NCBI GenBank assembly: GCA_947492995.1
Contig: CANLOU010000001.1
Span: 815,001 to 879,000 of the forward strand
DNA: 64,000 nucleotides
Reading direction: 5' to 3'
From: an uncultured Litoreibacter sp.
GTDB lineage: Bacteria > Pseudomonadota > Alphaproteobacteria > Rhodobacterales > Rhodobacteraceae
Of this stretch, positions 8,688-18,226 are shown piece by piece; position 1 is the first letter of the stretch; every line of letters begins with the position of its first letter. Under the pieces are notes generated by a model that was not told the DNA's origin, searched no databases, and saw only the letters and a program-made list of their open reading frames with translations. The translations under genes were made by a program, and so were the position numbers.

Positions 8688-9188
8688 ATGGCCGAAGAAA
8701 ACGGCGCAGCCGCCACCCCGCCAGCCCAACCAAAAATGCAAGTGATGGCGCAGTTCATCAAAGACATGAGCTTTGAAAACGTTGCCGCCCAAAAAGGCAT
8801 CGGCGAAGGCGACCCGACACCTGACATTCAGGTGCAGGTCAACCTAGACGCCAAGAAGCGCACGCAGGACAACCAGTACGACGTCACCGTCAAGCTGGAG
8901 GTTAACGCCAAGACCAAGGAAGGGGCCAAGCCGATCTTCCTGATGGAGCTGGAATATACCGGCGTGTTCTTCGTCGAAAACGTGCCAGAGGATCAACTGC
9001 ACCCGTTCTTGATGATCGAATGCCCACGCATGCTGTTCCCGTTCATCCGCCGCATCGTGTCCGACGTGACCCGCGACGGTGGCTTCCCGCCGCTGAACCT
9101 AGAAAACATCGACTTCCTTGCGCTCTACCGCAACGAGCTGCAACGCCGCGCGGCAGCCGAAAAGGCAGAACCGGTCGGAACAGCGTAA
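8688..9188 (+). CDS. secB: Protein-export chaperone SecB
   Basis: A 166-residue tetrameric cytosolic chaperone that holds presecretory proteins unfolded and hands them to SecA. Family motifs are FIKDMSFENVAA near residue 24, VKLEVNAKTKEGAKPIFLMELEYTGVF-type strands, and LFPFIRRIVSDVTRDGGFPPLNLENIDF near the C-terminus. AGGAGAG stands 7 bases before the ATG, and a clear terminator follows 19 bases after the stop. Confidence 0.97.
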   Translation: MAEENGAAATPPAQPKMQVMAQFIKDMSFENVAAQKGIGEGDPTPDIQVQVNLDAKKRTQDNQYDVTVKLEVNAKTKEGAKPIFLMELEYTGVFFVENVPEDQLHPFLMIECPRMLFPFIRRIVSDVTRDGGFPPLNLENIDFLALYRNELQRRAAAEKAEPVGTA

Positions 9189-9207
9189 ATTTCGCGCATC
9201 CAATTCA

Positions 9208-9239
9208 AAAGGCCACGCCCATCAAAGCGTGGCCTTTTT
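9208..9239 (+). terminator. Rho-independent terminator of secB
   Basis: An 11-bp perfect stem (AAAGGCCACGC at 9208-9218, GCGTGGCCTTT at 9227-9237) with an 8-base loop and a run of five T. Confidence 0.92.
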
Positions 9240-9248
9240 CTATTCTGA

Positions 9249-9292
9249 TTTCATCTTGGCAAAAATACCTCGGGGTGCGGGGCAGCGCCCCG
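9249..9292 (+). repeat. Dispersed 3'-flanking repeat, copy 2
   Basis: TTTCATCTTGGCAAAAATACCTCGGGGT is followed by GGGGCAGCGCCCC, nearly identical to 361-404. It lies directly after the secB terminator. A second GC-rich hairpin (CGCGGC, AAA, GCCGCG at 9301-9315) separates it from the end of the convergent dnaQ gene. Confidence 0.7.
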
Positions 9293-9327
9293 CGTGTCGA
9301 CGCGGCAAAGCCGCGGCGAAACCACTT

Positions 9328-10056
9328 TTACCCAAACTTTTTCCACAGGGGTGCATCGCCAAGATTGGCCATGAATGCCTCATGCGCCGCACGTTCATCA
9401 TCTGTGATTTTTGACCCCAATGGGGCGGGTCTTGGTTGCGGACGCCACGCATCGCCAGACCCGTCACCGCTTTGTCCGCCGGAAGATGCCAAGGCAAAAT
9501 CGGGCTGCCTGCCGCCGATCAGCTCCAGATAGACCTCGGCCAGAATTTCGCTGTCCAGCAACGCGCCGTGCTTGTCACGGGCAGAGTTGTCGATGCCAAA
9601 TCGGCGGCAGAGCGCGTCCAGAGACGCGGGCGAGCCGGGGAATTTCTTGCGCGCAATGGCCAGCGTATCCAGCGATTGATCCATCGGCAGCAGCGGCTTG
9701 TTGCACCAGCCCAGCTCGGCATTGAGGAATTTCATGTCAAACGCCGCGTTGTGAATGACCAGCTTGCCGTCCCCCACAAAATCCAGAAACCCTTGTGCAA
9801 TATCCGCAAAGACGGGTTTGTCTTTCAGGATCACCTGCCCCGGCGCGGCGGGTTGCGGCGGGGACAGCAGGTCGGGGCCAATACCATGCACTTCAAACGC
9901 GCCCGCGGGCATGTCGCGCATGGGGTTGATATATTGGTGGTAGACGCGGCCCGTCGGCATGTGGCCTTGCAGCTCTACCGCGCCGATTTCGACGATGCGG
10001 TCGCCCTCGGACGGTTCAAATCCGGTGGTTTCGGTGTCGAGTACGATTTCACGCAT
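9328..10056 (-). CDS. dnaQ: DNA polymerase III epsilon subunit (proofreading exonuclease)
   Basis: A 242-residue DEDDh 3'-5' exonuclease. Exo I is DTETTGF (residues 7-13), Exo II is HNAAFDMKFL, and Exo III contains the His/Asp pair in RDKHGALLDSEIL. These residues bind the two metal ions that remove mismatched 3' nucleotides during replication. The C-terminal tail, which contacts DnaE, is variable as usual. The start overlaps coaE by 8 bases, and the gene is the last of the maf-aroE-coaE-dnaQ operon next to the predicted origin. Confidence 0.95.
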   Translation of the reverse strand: MREIVLDTETTGFEPSEGDRIVEIGAVELQGHMPTGRVYHQYINPMRDMPAGAFEVHGIGPDLLSPPQPAAPGQVILKDKPVFADIAQGFLDFVGDGKLVIHNAAFDMKFLNAELGWCNKPLLPMDQSLDTLAIARKKFPGSPASLDALCRRFGIDNSARDKHGALLDSEILAEVYLELIGGRQPDFALASSGGQSGDGSGDAWRPQPRPAPLGSKITDDERAAHEAFMANLGDAPLWKKFG

Positions 10057-10648
10057 GATCTGCCCTCAGTTTCTCGACCAAAGCTTGCACCTGGGCGCGT
10101 GCGCCGTCCAGCGTTTCCGTGTCAATGACCGTGTCAGCCCCTGCCCGCTTTTCGGCATCGGGGGTTTGCTTGCGCATAATCATGTTGAAGGTCGGCGCGT
10201 CCATGGTGCCCCGCGCCAAGACGCGGTCGCGCTGATTTTCGGGGGAGGTCGAGACCACCACCACATGATGCACCTTCTTATGTGCCCCGGTTTCAAACAG
10301 CAGCGGCACATCAAACACGATCATCTCGGCATCCTGGTGGCGGGCCGCGAAATCGCGGCGGTCCTGTTTGACCAGCGGGTGCACGATGCTTTCGATCTCA
10401 AGCAGCAGGTTCGGGGACCCCGCAATCGCCGCTTTCAATTCGGTCTTGCTGATCGCACCATCAACCACGGCTGACGGCACCAACGCGCCAAGCGGCTCCA
10501 CCGCCGCGCCACCCTTGGCATAGAGCCGCCCCACAGCCGCATCCGCGTCCCAGACCGGAAACCCGTGATCCGCGAACATTTTGGCAGTGGTCGACTTGCC
10601 CATGCCTATAGAGCCCGTCAGCCCAATCAAAATCGGTTGTGTCGTCAC
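10049..10648 (-). CDS. coaE: Dephospho-CoA kinase
   Basis: A 199-residue P-loop kinase that phosphorylates the ribose 3'-OH of dephospho-CoA, the last step of CoA synthesis. The P-loop GSIGMGKST is at about residues 12-20, followed by PVWDADAAVGRLY (the usual D-A-D motif), VFDVPLLFETG and the lid region RVLARGTMDAPTF. It overlaps aroE by 4 bases and dnaQ by 8 bases, as expected in a tightly coupled operon. Confidence 0.96.
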   Translation of the reverse strand: MTTQPILIGLTGSIGMGKSTTAKMFADHGFPVWDADAAVGRLYAKGGAAVEPLGALVPSAVVDGAISKTELKAAIAGSPNLLLEIESIVHPLVKQDRRDFAARHQDAEMIVFDVPLLFETGAHKKVHHVVVVSTSPENQRDRVLARGTMDAPTFNMIMRKQTPDAEKRAGADTVIDTETLDGARAQVQALVEKLRADHA

Positions 10649-11478
10649 CGCAGCATCACCTGTCTTAGCTCTTCATCCACCTCGGGCGTGGTGCCGAACC
10701 AGCGTTCAAACCCCGGCACCGCCTGGTGCAGCAACATGCCCAGCCCGTCCACCACCGGACAGCCCTTGGCATGCGCACTTGCCAGCAAGTTGGTCGTGAG
10801 CGGGGTGTAGACGATGTCGGTCACCAGCGCCGTTTTCGGCAGCGTCTCGATCGACAGCTTCAGCTCCTCTTTGCCGGCCATGCCCAGCGAGGTGGTGTTG
10901 ATGAGCGTCGCGACCTCTTCCATGCGGGCGGTGGCCTGGCTCCAGTCGATGACCTCGATCTTCCCGCCGAAATGGGATTTCAATGCGTCGGCACGCGCCC
11001 GCGTGCGGTTGGCCAGAATGACCTGCGGCACCCGGTCATGCAGCAGCGCCGCCACAATCGCGCGGGCCGCGCCGCCCGCCCCAAGCACCATGGCCGGGCC
11101 AGCGGCCGCCGACCAGTCGGGCGCGTTTTGCTTCAGGTTCGACACGAACCCGACGCCGTCGGTGTTGTCGGCATGCAGCTTGCCATCGCTTTGAAAGGTC
11201 AGCGTGTTCGCCGCCCCGATCAGCGCCGCGCGGTCAGAGATGACATCGGCAATGTCCAGCACCGCCTCCTTATGCGGGATCGTCACATTCACCCCGCGAA
11301 AGCCCGCCTTGGGCAACACGTTCAGCACATGCGCCAGATCGTTGCTGGCGACCTCCATCGGGATGTAGTGGCCCGCAATGCCGTAGCGTTTCAGCCAGTG
11401 GCCATGCAGCCGCGGCGATTTGGAATGGGCGATGGGGTGGCCGATCACGCCGGCAAGGGGAATGGAAGGGATGTTCAT
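10645..11478 (-). CDS. aroE: Shikimate dehydrogenase
   Basis: A 277-residue NADP-dependent enzyme that reduces 3-dehydroshikimate to shikimate in aromatic amino acid synthesis. Substrate-site motifs are [17 protein letters not shown] and [12 protein letters not shown] (Lys is the catalytic base). The nucleotide-binding motif is [16 protein letters not shown], followed by [12 protein letters not shown], where the Arg is consistent with NADP preference. The C-terminal [18 protein letters not shown] is also typical. It overlaps both coaE and maf by 4 bases. Confidence 0.96.
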   Translation of the reverse strand: MNIPSIPLAGVIGHPIAHSKSPRLHGHWLKRYGIAGHYIPMEVASNDLAHVLNVLPKAGFRGVNVTIPHKEAVLDIADVISDRAALIGAANTLTFQSDGKLHADNTDGVGFVSNLKQNAPDWSAAAGPAMVLGAGGAARAIVAALLHDRVPQVILANRTRARADALKSHFGGKIEVIDWSQATARMEEVATLINTTSLGMAGKEELKLSIETLPKTALVTDIVYTPLTTNLLASAHAKGCPVVDGLGMLLHQAVPGFERWFGTTPEVDEELRQVMLR

Positions 11479-12080
11479 CCGTCTATCGCGCCTTTCAAGG
11501 ACAGGTAGTTCAACACATCCAATAGCGGAATTCCGAGCACCGTGAAATAATCGCCTGTCACTTGGGCGAACAGCCGCGCACCCTCGGCTTCAAGCTGGTA
11601 GCCGCCGACGCAATACTGAATGTCGTTCCAGTTGCGGGTGACGTAGTCCTGCAAATACCCGTCCGAGAAATTGCGCATGATAAGCTTGGCTTCTTTGACC
11701 GCGCGCCAGACGGGTTTGCCATCCTCAAAGATCACCGCCGCCGAGAACAGCGAATGCTGCGACCCGCGCAAAGACTGCAGCTGCGCGACTGCGTCGTCAG
11801 GCGTTAGAGGTTTGTTAAGCAAGCCGCCCCTATGTTCAAGAACCTGATCGCAGCCAATCACGAAGGCCTGCGGGTTCTTGGCGGCTACTTTTTGCGCTTT
11901 GAATTCCGCCAGCGCATCCGCAATGTCGCGGGGCTTGGCGTCCTCGGCCAACAGGCTGGCAGTGATCGCATCCTCGTCCACCCGGGCGGTTTGCACGTCG
12001 AAGACCACGCCCGCATTTGCCAGCAACTGGCGGCGTATGTCGGAGCCGGAGGCAAGGATGATGGACGCGGACATGTGCAT
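11475..12080 (-). CDS. Maf-like nucleotide pyrophosphatase
   Basis: A 201-residue Maf/YhdE-family protein, which hydrolyses non-canonical or modified nucleoside triphosphates. It shows [18 protein letters not shown] at the N-terminus, [14 protein letters not shown], and [13 protein letters not shown]. It may start at 12080 or at the second Met, 12074. The first gene of the maf-aroE-coaE-dnaQ operon, it reads away from the predicted origin immediately to its right, an arrangement I recall from Caulobacter near its oriC. Confidence 0.9.
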   Translation of the reverse strand: MHMSASIILASGSDIRRQLLANAGVVFDVQTARVDEDAITASLLAEDAKPRDIADALAEFKAQKVAAKNPQAFVIGCDQVLEHRGGLLNKPLTPDDAVAQLQSLRGSQHSLFSAAVIFEDGKPVWRAVKEAKLIMRNFSDGYLQDYVTRNWNDIQYCVGGYQLEAEGARLFAQVTGDYFTVLGIPLLDVLNYLSLKGAIDG

Positions 12081-12458
12081 AACTCTGAGGGCAACCTTAG
12101 GGATAGTTGCTGCGTTCAGGGCGGTTTATCCACCGCTAAATTGTACCGACACGGTTTTACCAACACTGCTCGGATTCCGTTCGCGCATTTATGCGCTGTG
12201 GTGGAATCGTTTTTTGCGATGTGGGGGAATCTGGCAGGCCAGTTTTTTCCCACAGGTTACACACAAGGCTACATACCCTATAAGACGTTGATATATATAT
12301 GTAAAAATATATCTATGGATAGATTTTTGATGGGCTATTCACAGCCCTTACCTCTGTGGATCACTATTTGATCCCCGTTATCCACAGTACCTACTAACAA
12401 CATCATATTTTCTTTCTTCTTTATTAATTTAAGAAGGGATAACCGAAAGCGAGATAAT
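12081..12458. other. Predicted chromosomal replication origin (oriC)
   Basis: A 378-base gene-free interval between divergent maf and hemJ. It holds a perfect DnaA box TTATCCACA at 12378-12386 and 8/9 matches at 12126-12134 (TTATCCACC) and 12355-12363 (minus strand, TGATCCACA). Weaker matches are at 12246-12254 (TTTCCCACA), 12257-12265 (TTACACACA) and 12335-12343 (CTATTCACA). An AT-rich tract at 12289-12330 (runs of TA and A) could be the unwinding element. Replication and segregation genes flank it (dnaQ on the left, rho/mnmG/rsmG/parAB with parS on the right). dnaA itself is not in the window. Confidence 0.72.
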
Positions 12459-12908
12459 ATGAGCGATTTCCTGATCTCCCTCTACCCGTGGGTCAAAGCC
12501 CTTCACATCATTGCCGTGATTTCATGGATGGCAGGGATCTTCTATCTGCCACGATTGTTCGTGCATCATACTGAGAAAGTCGAGACCGGGTCTGACACCG
12601 ACGCGCTGTTTCAGATGATGGAGATGAAGTTGCTCAAGGTCATCATGAATCCCGCAATGATCGTGACATGGATTGCAGGGTTGTTTTTGATCGGGCTTGG
12701 AATGTTTGACTGGTCCGCTGTGTGGTCCTGGCTGAAACTGGCCTGCGTGATCGCAATGACGGTGTTCCACATCTGGCTTGGCCAGCGCCGCAAAGATTTT
12801 GTGGCGGGCAACAACGCCCTGACCGGCAAACAGTTCCGCATGATGAACGAGGTCCCGACAGTGTTGATGATTGTCATAGTGATCTCTGTCGTGGTGCGGC
12901 CTTTCTAA
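12459..12908 (+). CDS. hemJ: HemJ-type protoporphyrinogen oxidase
   Basis: A 149-residue protein with four to five membrane segments that matches HemJ (UPF0093), the oxygen-independent enzyme that oxidises protoporphyrinogen IX to protoporphyrin IX in heme synthesis. Family features are WVKALHIIAVISWMAGIFYLP with its conserved His, LFVHH, and the C-terminal LTGKQFRMMNEVPTVLMI. It is the first gene to the right of the predicted origin. The ribosome site is weak (GAAAGCGAG). Confidence 0.9.
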   Translation: MSDFLISLYPWVKALHIIAVISWMAGIFYLPRLFVHHTEKVETGSDTDALFQMMEMKLLKVIMNPAMIVTWIAGLFLIGLGMFDWSAVWSWLKLACVIAMTVFHIWLGQRRKDFVAGNNALTGKQFRMMNEVPTVLMIVIVISVVVRPF

Positions 12909-12961
12909 AAATTTGACTCGCGGGGTCAGCCTCCTTACACCCAAATCAAACGCAAACAGTG

Positions 12962-13029
12962 CGCCGTCCGGCGTGGCTGGTTTCCGACTGAAATTTACAA
13001 TGACAGCGCCAAGGCGGTTTCCGCTTGGC
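12962..13029 (+). promoter_or_regulatory. Hairpins in the rho leader
   Basis: Two inverted repeats lie in the gap before rho. One is CGCCG/CGGCG at 12962-12973. The larger has GCCAAG plus CGG (13008-13017) pairing with CCG plus CTTGGC (13021-13029) across a TTT loop, with one bulged G. They could take part in rho autoregulation, since Rho attenuates its own transcript in several bacteria. This is only a structural suggestion. Confidence 0.3.
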
Positions 13030-13049
13030 CGTATGACAGGTGAGTACCT

Positions 13050-14384
13050 ATGTCCGACGAAAATACTGGCGAGACCGCCACAGAAAACAAAACCGAAGAA
13101 ATGCTGCTGGGCGAGGATACCGAAAGCCTCAGCCTGTCTGATCTGAAAAAGCAAAAGCCTGCTGATCTGGTGTCCATGGCCGAAGAGCTGGAAATCGAGA
13201 ACGCGTCCACGATGCGCAAGGGTGACATCATGTTCTCGATCCTCAAGGAACGGGCCGAGGATGATTGGGAAATCTCCGGCGACGGTGTGCTGGAAGTCCT
13301 GCAGGATGGCTTCGGCTTCCTACGCTCGCCGGAGGCGAATTACCTGTCCGGGCCCGATGACATCTACGTCTCCCCCGACATGATCCGCCAGCATTCGCTG
13401 CGCACCGGCGACACAGTTCACGGTGTGATGGACGCGCCCAAAGAGGGGCAGAATTATTTCGCGATCAACAAGGTCACGACGATCAACTTTGAAGATCCTG
13501 AAAAAGCGCGCCACAAGGTGAGCTTCGACAACCTGACGCCGCTTTATCCTGACGAGCGGATGACGATGGAGATTGAGGACCCGACCATCAAAGACCGCTC
13601 CGCGCGGATCATTGATCTGGTGGCCCCCATCGGCAAAGGCCAGCGGTCCCTGATCGTGGCCCCGCCGCGCACTGGTAAAACCGTGCTGTTGCAAAACATC
13701 GCGGCGAGTATCGAACGCAACCACCCCGAATGCTACCTAATCGTGCTTCTGATCGACGAACGTCCCGAGGAAGTCACCGACATGCAGCGCTCTGTCAAAG
13801 GCGAAGTTGTGTCTTCTACCTTTGATGAGCCTGCCACCCGCCACGTCGGCGTGTCCGAGATGGTGATCGAGAAAGCCAAGCGTCTGGTCGAACATAAACG
13901 CGACGTGGTGATCTTGCTCGATTCCATCACCCGCCTGGGCCGCGCATTTAACACCGTGGTGCCGTCATCTGGTAAGGTTCTGACCGGTGGTGTCGACGCG
14001 AACGCCCTACAGCGTCCCAAGCGCTTCTTTGGGGCCGCTCGTAACATCGAGGAAGGTGGCTCCCTGACCATTATCGCCACGGCGCTGATCGACACAGGCT
14101 CGCGTATGGACGAGGTCATCTTTGAAGAATTCAAAGGCACCGGTAACTCGGAAATTGTTCTGGACCGTAAGGTCGCTGATAAGCGCGTCTTCCCGGCGAT
14201 GGATATTCTGAAATCCGGCACCCGGAAGGAAGAGCTGTTGGTCGACAAGAACGATCTGCAGAAAACCTTCGTGCTGCGGCGTATCCTGAACCCGATGGGC
14301 ACCACGGATGCGATCGAATTCCTCATGGGTAAGATGAAGCAAACCAAGACCAATCAGGAATTCTTCGATTCCATGAATGCGTAG
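13050..14384 (+). CDS. rho: Transcription termination factor Rho
   Basis: A 444-residue hexameric RNA helicase. An acidic N-terminal extension of about 25 residues precedes the Rho-N fold ([20 protein letters not shown], residues 31-50). A cold-shock-like RNA-binding domain follows ([16 protein letters not shown], near 79-94), then the ATPase domain with Walker A APPRTGKT at 204-211 and Walker [17 protein letters not shown]. The core ends with [18 protein letters not shown]. Length is slightly above the typical 420 because of the N-terminal extension. mnmE follows 45 bases after the stop. Confidence 0.97.
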   Translation: MSDENTGETATENKTEEMLLGEDTESLSLSDLKKQKPADLVSMAEELEIENASTMRKGDIMFSILKERAEDDWEISGDGVLEVLQDGFGFLRSPEANYLSGPDDIYVSPDMIRQHSLRTGDTVHGVMDAPKEGQNYFAINKVTTINFEDPEKARHKVSFDNLTPLYPDERMTMEIEDPTIKDRSARIIDLVAPIGKGQRSLIVAPPRTGKTVLLQNIAASIERNHPECYLIVLLIDERPEEVTDMQRSVKGEVVSSTFDEPATRHVGVSEMVIEKAKRLVEHKRDVVILLDSITRLGRAFNTVVPSSGKVLTGGVDANALQRPKRFFGAARNIEEGGSLTIIATALIDTGSRMDEVIFEEFKGTGNSEIVLDRKVADKRVFPAMDILKSGTRKEELLVDKNDLQKTFVLRRILNPMGTTDAIEFLMGKMKQTKTNQEFFDSMNA

Positions 14385-14400
14385 CGCTTAACGCCTGATT

Positions 14401-14418
14401 TATTGTTCTAAAACAATA
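14401..14418 (+). terminator. Weak AT-rich hairpin between rho and mnmE
   Basis: TATTGTT (14401-14407), loop CTAA and AACAATA (14412-14418). The stem is short and AT-rich and no T run follows, so at most it attenuates read-through into mnmE. Confidence 0.25.
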
Positions 14419-14429
14419 GGTTAATTAAG

Positions 14430-15713
14430 ATGAGCACGATTTATTCCCTCGCTTCCGCTCGCGGTAAGGCGGGTGTCGCGGTCATTCGGGTCTCTGGCCC
14501 GTTGGCGCGTGCGTGTGTCGTGTCTTTGGCGGGTGCTGCGCCTGCGGGTCGTGTGCCGTCTTTGCGGCGTCTGCATTCAGCGGATGGCGTGCTGATTGAC
14601 GAGGCGTTGGTGCTGATGTTTGAGGCCGGCCATAGCTTCACTGGTGAAGACGTGGCCGAGTTTCAGACCCATGGCAGCCCTGCGATTGTCTCTGCCCTTT
14701 TGGATGCGCTGGGCGCCATTGACGGTGTGCAGCTGGCCGAGCCAGGGGAATTCACCCGCCGCGCATTGGAGAACGGCCGGCTGGACCTGGCGCAGGTCGA
14801 AGGCCTCGCTGATCTGATTGACGCGGAAACGGAGGCGCAGCGCCGTCAGGCGATCCGCGTTTTTGACGGGGCTTTGGGGGATCGGGCCGAGGGCTGGCGT
14901 CGTGACCTGATCCGTGCCGCCGCATTGCTGGAGGCCACGATTGATTTCGCCGACGAGGACGTGCCCGTCGATGTGACGCCTGAGGTCATTGAATTAACCA
15001 CCTCTGTTCAAGCGCAGCTGGTTGCGGAGGCTCGGGGGTCTTATACCGCTGAACGCATCCGCGACGGGTTCGAGGTCGCAATTCTTGGCGAGCCGAATAT
15101 TGGCAAGTCGACGCTGCTGAATGCGCTGGCGGGCCGTGACGCGGCCATCACCTCCTCTGTCGCTGGCACCACCCGCGATGTGATTGAGGTGCGGATGGAT
15201 CTGAACGGGCTGCCTGTGACCTTTCTTGATACGGCTGGCTTGCGGGAAACTGAGGATGAGGTTGAAGCCCTTGGCATTCAACGTGCGTTGGACCGTGCCG
15301 AGAAGGCTGATCTGCGGGTTGTTCTGACCGAAGACGGGGTCGCGCCCACATCTGTCGTGCTGGACGCCGATGATCTGGTGATACGCGGGAAGTCTGATTT
15401 GAATGACGGCAAAGGCGTTTCCGGCCTGACAGGCGCGGGCGTCAGCAAGCTGGTCCAAGACGTCACGGAACGCCTTGAAACACGGGCTACCGGGGCGTCA
15501 TTGGCGATCAGGGCGCGGCATCGTGAAGCGCTGGAAACCGGGGTAAGCTCTTTGCAGAACGCGCTGGATGAGTTAGAGCGCGGCATGGAAAGATCTGAGT
15601 TGGCCGCAGAAGAGCTAAGAATCGCCATCCGCGCCCTTGAATCCATGGTGGGGCGTATTGATGTTGAAACCCTGCTCGACGAGATTTTTGCGAGCTTCTG
15701 TCTAGGCAAGTAG
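14430..15713 (+). CDS. mnmE: tRNA modification GTPase MnmE (TrmE)
   Basis: A 427-residue protein that, with MnmG, installs the cmnm5 group on U34 of certain tRNAs. The N-terminal folate-binding domain has [19 protein letters not shown] and [17 protein letters not shown]. The G domain has G1 [13 protein letters not shown]2 GTTRD and G3 DTAG. Where G4 is normally NKxD this protein reads GKSD (in VIRGKSDL), an apparent loss of the Asn. The C-terminal tetrapeptide CLGK carries the conserved catalytic Cys. Length is at the short end of the family. mnmG follows immediately, matching the functional partnership. Confidence 0.95.
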   Translation: MSTIYSLASARGKAGVAVIRVSGPLARACVVSLAGAAPAGRVPSLRRLHSADGVLIDEALVLMFEAGHSFTGEDVAEFQTHGSPAIVSALLDALGAIDGVQLAEPGEFTRRALENGRLDLAQVEGLADLIDAETEAQRRQAIRVFDGALGDRAEGWRRDLIRAAALLEATIDFADEDVPVDVTPEVIELTTSVQAQLVAEARGSYTAERIRDGFEVAILGEPNIGKSTLLNALAGRDAAITSSVAGTTRDVIEVRMDLNGLPVTFLDTAGLRETEDEVEALGIQRALDRAEKADLRVVLTEDGVAPTSVVLDADDLVIRGKSDLNDGKGVSGLTGAGVSKLVQDVTERLETRATGASLAIRARHREALETGVSSLQNALDELERGMERSELAAEELRIAIRALESMVGRIDVETLLDEIFASFCLGK

Positions 15714-15716
15714 GAG

Positions 15717-15732
15717 TGTTTCACGTGAAACA
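15717..15732. promoter_or_regulatory. parS: parS centromere site 1
   Basis: A perfect copy of the 16-base parS palindrome TGTTTCACGTGAAACA, the ParB binding site. It lies between the AGGAG ribosome site and start codon of mnmG, covering the first bases of the gene. parA and parB are 2.5-3.3 kb to the right. Confidence 0.95.
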
Positions 15733-17590
15733 TCTAGACTTTGATGTGATCGTTATCGGAGGTGGCCACGCTGGGACGGAGGCCGCAGCCGCATCCGCGC
15801 GTGCAGGTGCTAAGACCGCGTTAATTACGCATAAGGCCGAAACTATAGGGGTTATGTCCTGCAACCCGGCCATTGGCGGGTTGGGCAAGGGCCACTTGGT
15901 CCGTGAAATCGACGCTTTGGATGGCTTGATGGGTGTTGCGGCTGACCAGGCGGGCATCCAGTTCCGTTTGCTCAACCGCTCTAAGGGCCCGGCCGTGCAA
16001 GGCCCCCGCGCTCAGGCCGACCGTGCGCTGTACCGCGCCGCTATTCAGAAGGCGATAGCCGCACAGCAAGGTCTTACCGTTGTTGAGGCCGAGGTTGCCG
16101 ATCTGATCCTCGATAAAAATAAGGTGTCTGGCGTTGTTTTGGCGGACGGCAGCCAGGTCCGTGCTGGCGCCGTTGTTTTGACAACAGGCACTTTCCTGCG
16201 TGGTGTGATCCACATCGGCGATGTCTCGCGTCCGGGTGGTCGCATCGGCGATGACCCGTCGGTGACGCTGGCCGAGCGCATTGATAGCTTCGGTCTGCCG
16301 CTAGGACGGCTGAAAACCGGCACGCCCCCACGTCTTGATGGGCGGACGATCAATTGGGATGGGTTGGAGATGCAGGCCGGTGATGACACCCCCTCGCTAT
16401 TTTCTTTCATGTCTGACCAGCCCGCTGCGCGTCAGATTTCCTGCGGCATCACGCATACTAATGCGCAGACCCATGACATTATCCGTGAAAACCTTGAACG
16501 GTCCGCCATGTATGGGGGCCATATCGATGGCGTCGGGCCCCGCTATTGCCCGTCGATTGAAGATAAGGTGGTGCGTTTTGCGGAAAAGGACTCGCATCAG
16601 GTCTTTCTTGAGCCAGAGGGCCTTGATGATCCGACGATTTACCCAAACGGGATTTCGACGTCTTTGCCGATTGATGTGCAGGACGCGTATGTCCGATCTA
16701 TCAAAGGCCTTGAAAAGGTTGAGATTCTTCAACCGGGCTATGCGATTGAATATGATTACGTCGATCCGCGTGCCTTGCGGCACAGCCTTGAGCTGAAAGA
16801 TGTGTCTGGCTTGTATCTGGCGGGCCAAATCAACGGGACGACTGGATACGAGGAGGCCGGTGCGCAGGGCTTGCTGGCCGGATTGAACGCAGCACGCGCG
16901 GTTCAGGGGATTGATCGCCACGTCTTTAGCCGGTCAGAGGCCTATATCGGGGTGATGATTGATGATCTGGTCACCCGCGGTGTTGTTGAGCCGTACCGGA
17001 TGTTCACGTCTCGCGCGGAATATCGGTTAACATTGCGGGCCGACAATGCCGACCAACGGTTGACCGACGCTGGCGTTCAGCTTGGGCTTGTCGGAAAAGA
17101 TCGCGAAATGCGCTTTGGCGAGAAGCGGGAAAGCCTGAATGCGTTGCGCGATCAGCTGGAGGGCCTGAATGTGACGCCACAGCAAGCCCAAGCAAGCGGC
17201 ATTAAGGTTAAAAGTGACGGCAAACGCCGGACTGGCATTGATCTGTTGGCCTTCCCTGATGTGACATTTGCTGATTTGCAGCTGATTTGGCCTGAACTTG
17301 CGTCGGTGGCTGCAAGCGACGCGGAGCAAATCGAACGCGATGCGCTTTATATGAATTATCTGGATCGCCAAACGCGGGACGCAGAGCTGCTTAAGAAGGA
17401 CGAGAATCACGTTATCCCCATGGATTTCGCATTTCAGGATATTGAGGGTCTGTCGAACGAGTTGAAGGCCAAGCTGCAGCAGCATCGCCCGGAAACGCTG
17501 GCGCAGGCTGCGCGGATTGATGGAATTACACCGGCGGCGCTGACGCTGTTGCTTGCTAATCTTCGGAAATCTATGCGGAAATCTGCTTGA
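15725..17590 (+). CDS. mnmG: tRNA uridine 5-carboxymethylaminomethyl modification enzyme MnmG (GidA)
   Basis: An FAD-dependent partner of MnmE, about 621 residues. The N-terminal dinucleotide-binding motif is [21 protein letters not shown], followed by [35 protein letters not shown] and [16 protein letters not shown], all typical of GidA. I prefer the GTG at 15725 because AGGAG at 15712-15716 is 8 bases upstream of it; the GTG at 15716 would overlap that ribosome site and add three residues. The start region coincides with parS. The TGA overlaps the rsmG ATG by one base. Confidence 0.95.
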   Translation: MKHLDFDVIVIGGGHAGTEAAAASARAGAKTALITHKAETIGVMSCNPAIGGLGKGHLVREIDALDGLMGVAADQAGIQFRLLNRSKGPAVQGPRAQADRALYRAAIQKAIAAQQGLTVVEAEVADLILDKNKVSGVVLADGSQVRAGAVVLTTGTFLRGVIHIGDVSRPGGRIGDDPSVTLAERIDSFGLPLGRLKTGTPPRLDGRTINWDGLEMQAGDDTPSLFSFMSDQPAARQISCGITHTNAQTHDIIRENLERSAMYGGHIDGVGPRYCPSIEDKVVRFAEKDSHQVFLEPEGLDDPTIYPNGISTSLPIDVQDAYVRSIKGLEKVEILQPGYAIEYDYVDPRALRHSLELKDVSGLYLAGQINGTTGYEEAGAQGLLAGLNAARAVQGIDRHVFSRSEAYIGVMIDDLVTRGVVEPYRMFTSRAEYRLTLRADNADQRLTDAGVQLGLVGKDREMRFGEKRESLNALRDQLEGLNVTPQQAQASGIKVKSDGKRRTGIDLLAFPDVTFADLQLIWPELASVAASDAEQIERDALYMNYLDRQTRDAELLKKDENHVIPMDFAFQDIEGLSNELKAKLQQHRPETLAQAARIDGITPAALTLLLANLRKSMRKSA

Positions 17591-18222
17591 TGACCCCGAC
17601 CGAGGCCTTTGGTCGGTTGCAAGCAGTCGCCAATGTTTCACGTGAAACATTTGAGAAGCTTGAAGAGTTTGCCGAGCTTCTGAAGAAATGGAACGCCAAG
17701 ATAAATTTGGTGTCTCCTGCAACGATCCCTGTGCTTTGGGACCGGCATATTATTGATTCCGCCCAACTGATGCCGATCGTTCCCGCAGGAACATCCAAGC
17801 TTGTTGATATCGGGACGGGTGGCGGTTTCCCTGGGCTTGTTCTGGCAATTTTGGCGTCTGACAGCCATGAGGCCATGAAAACCACGATGATAGAATCGGA
17901 TGCGCGTAAATGCGCGTTTCTTCAGACAGCGGTGAGCCAGTTCGGGCTAAACGCCGATGTTATGACCAACCGGATAGAGCGGGTTGCGCCCCAGCAGGCG
18001 GATGTTTTGACATCTCGGGCGCTGGCCCCGGGGCCTTTGCTGATGTCCTTTGCGCACCGTCATTTGGCCAAAGGTGGCAAAGCATTGCTGTTGAAGGGTG
18101 CAAACGCTCAAAAAGAGATTGATGAATCCCTTGCGTCATGGGCGTTTGACCTTAAAAAGAAGGCAAGCGAAACGAGTGCCGAGGCAGTTGTTTTGGAAAT
18201 TTCCAACCTGAGGCCGCGCTGA
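17590..18222 (+). CDS. rsmG: 16S rRNA (guanine-N7) methyltransferase RsmG (GidB)
   Basis: A 210-residue SAM-dependent methyltransferase for G527 (E. coli numbering) of 16S rRNA, whose loss gives low-level streptomycin resistance. The key motif is LVDIGTGGGFPGLVLAI (SAM binding), preceded by WDRHIIDSAQL and followed by SDARKCAFLQTAVSQFG. Residues 17-23 (NVSRETF) are encoded by a parS site, so coding and segregation functions share those bases. The ATG overlaps the mnmG stop in TGATG. Confidence 0.95.
   Translation: MTPTEAFGRLQAVANVSRETFEKLEEFAELLKKWNAKINLVSPATIPVLWDRHIIDSAQLMPIVPAGTSKLVDIGTGGGFPGLVLAILASDSHEAMKTTMIESDARKCAFLQTAVSQFGLNADVMTNRIERVAPQQADVLTSRALAPGPLLMSFAHRHLAKGGKALLLKGANAQKEIDESLASWAFDLKKKASETSAEAVVLEISNLRPR
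17634..17649. promoter_or_regulatory. parS: parS centromere site 2
   Basis: A second perfect TGTTTCACGTGAAACA, inside the rsmG coding sequence where it encodes part of NVSRETF. It lies about 1.9 kb from site 1 and 0.6 kb before parA. Confidence 0.95.
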
Positions 18223-18226
18223 TTTC

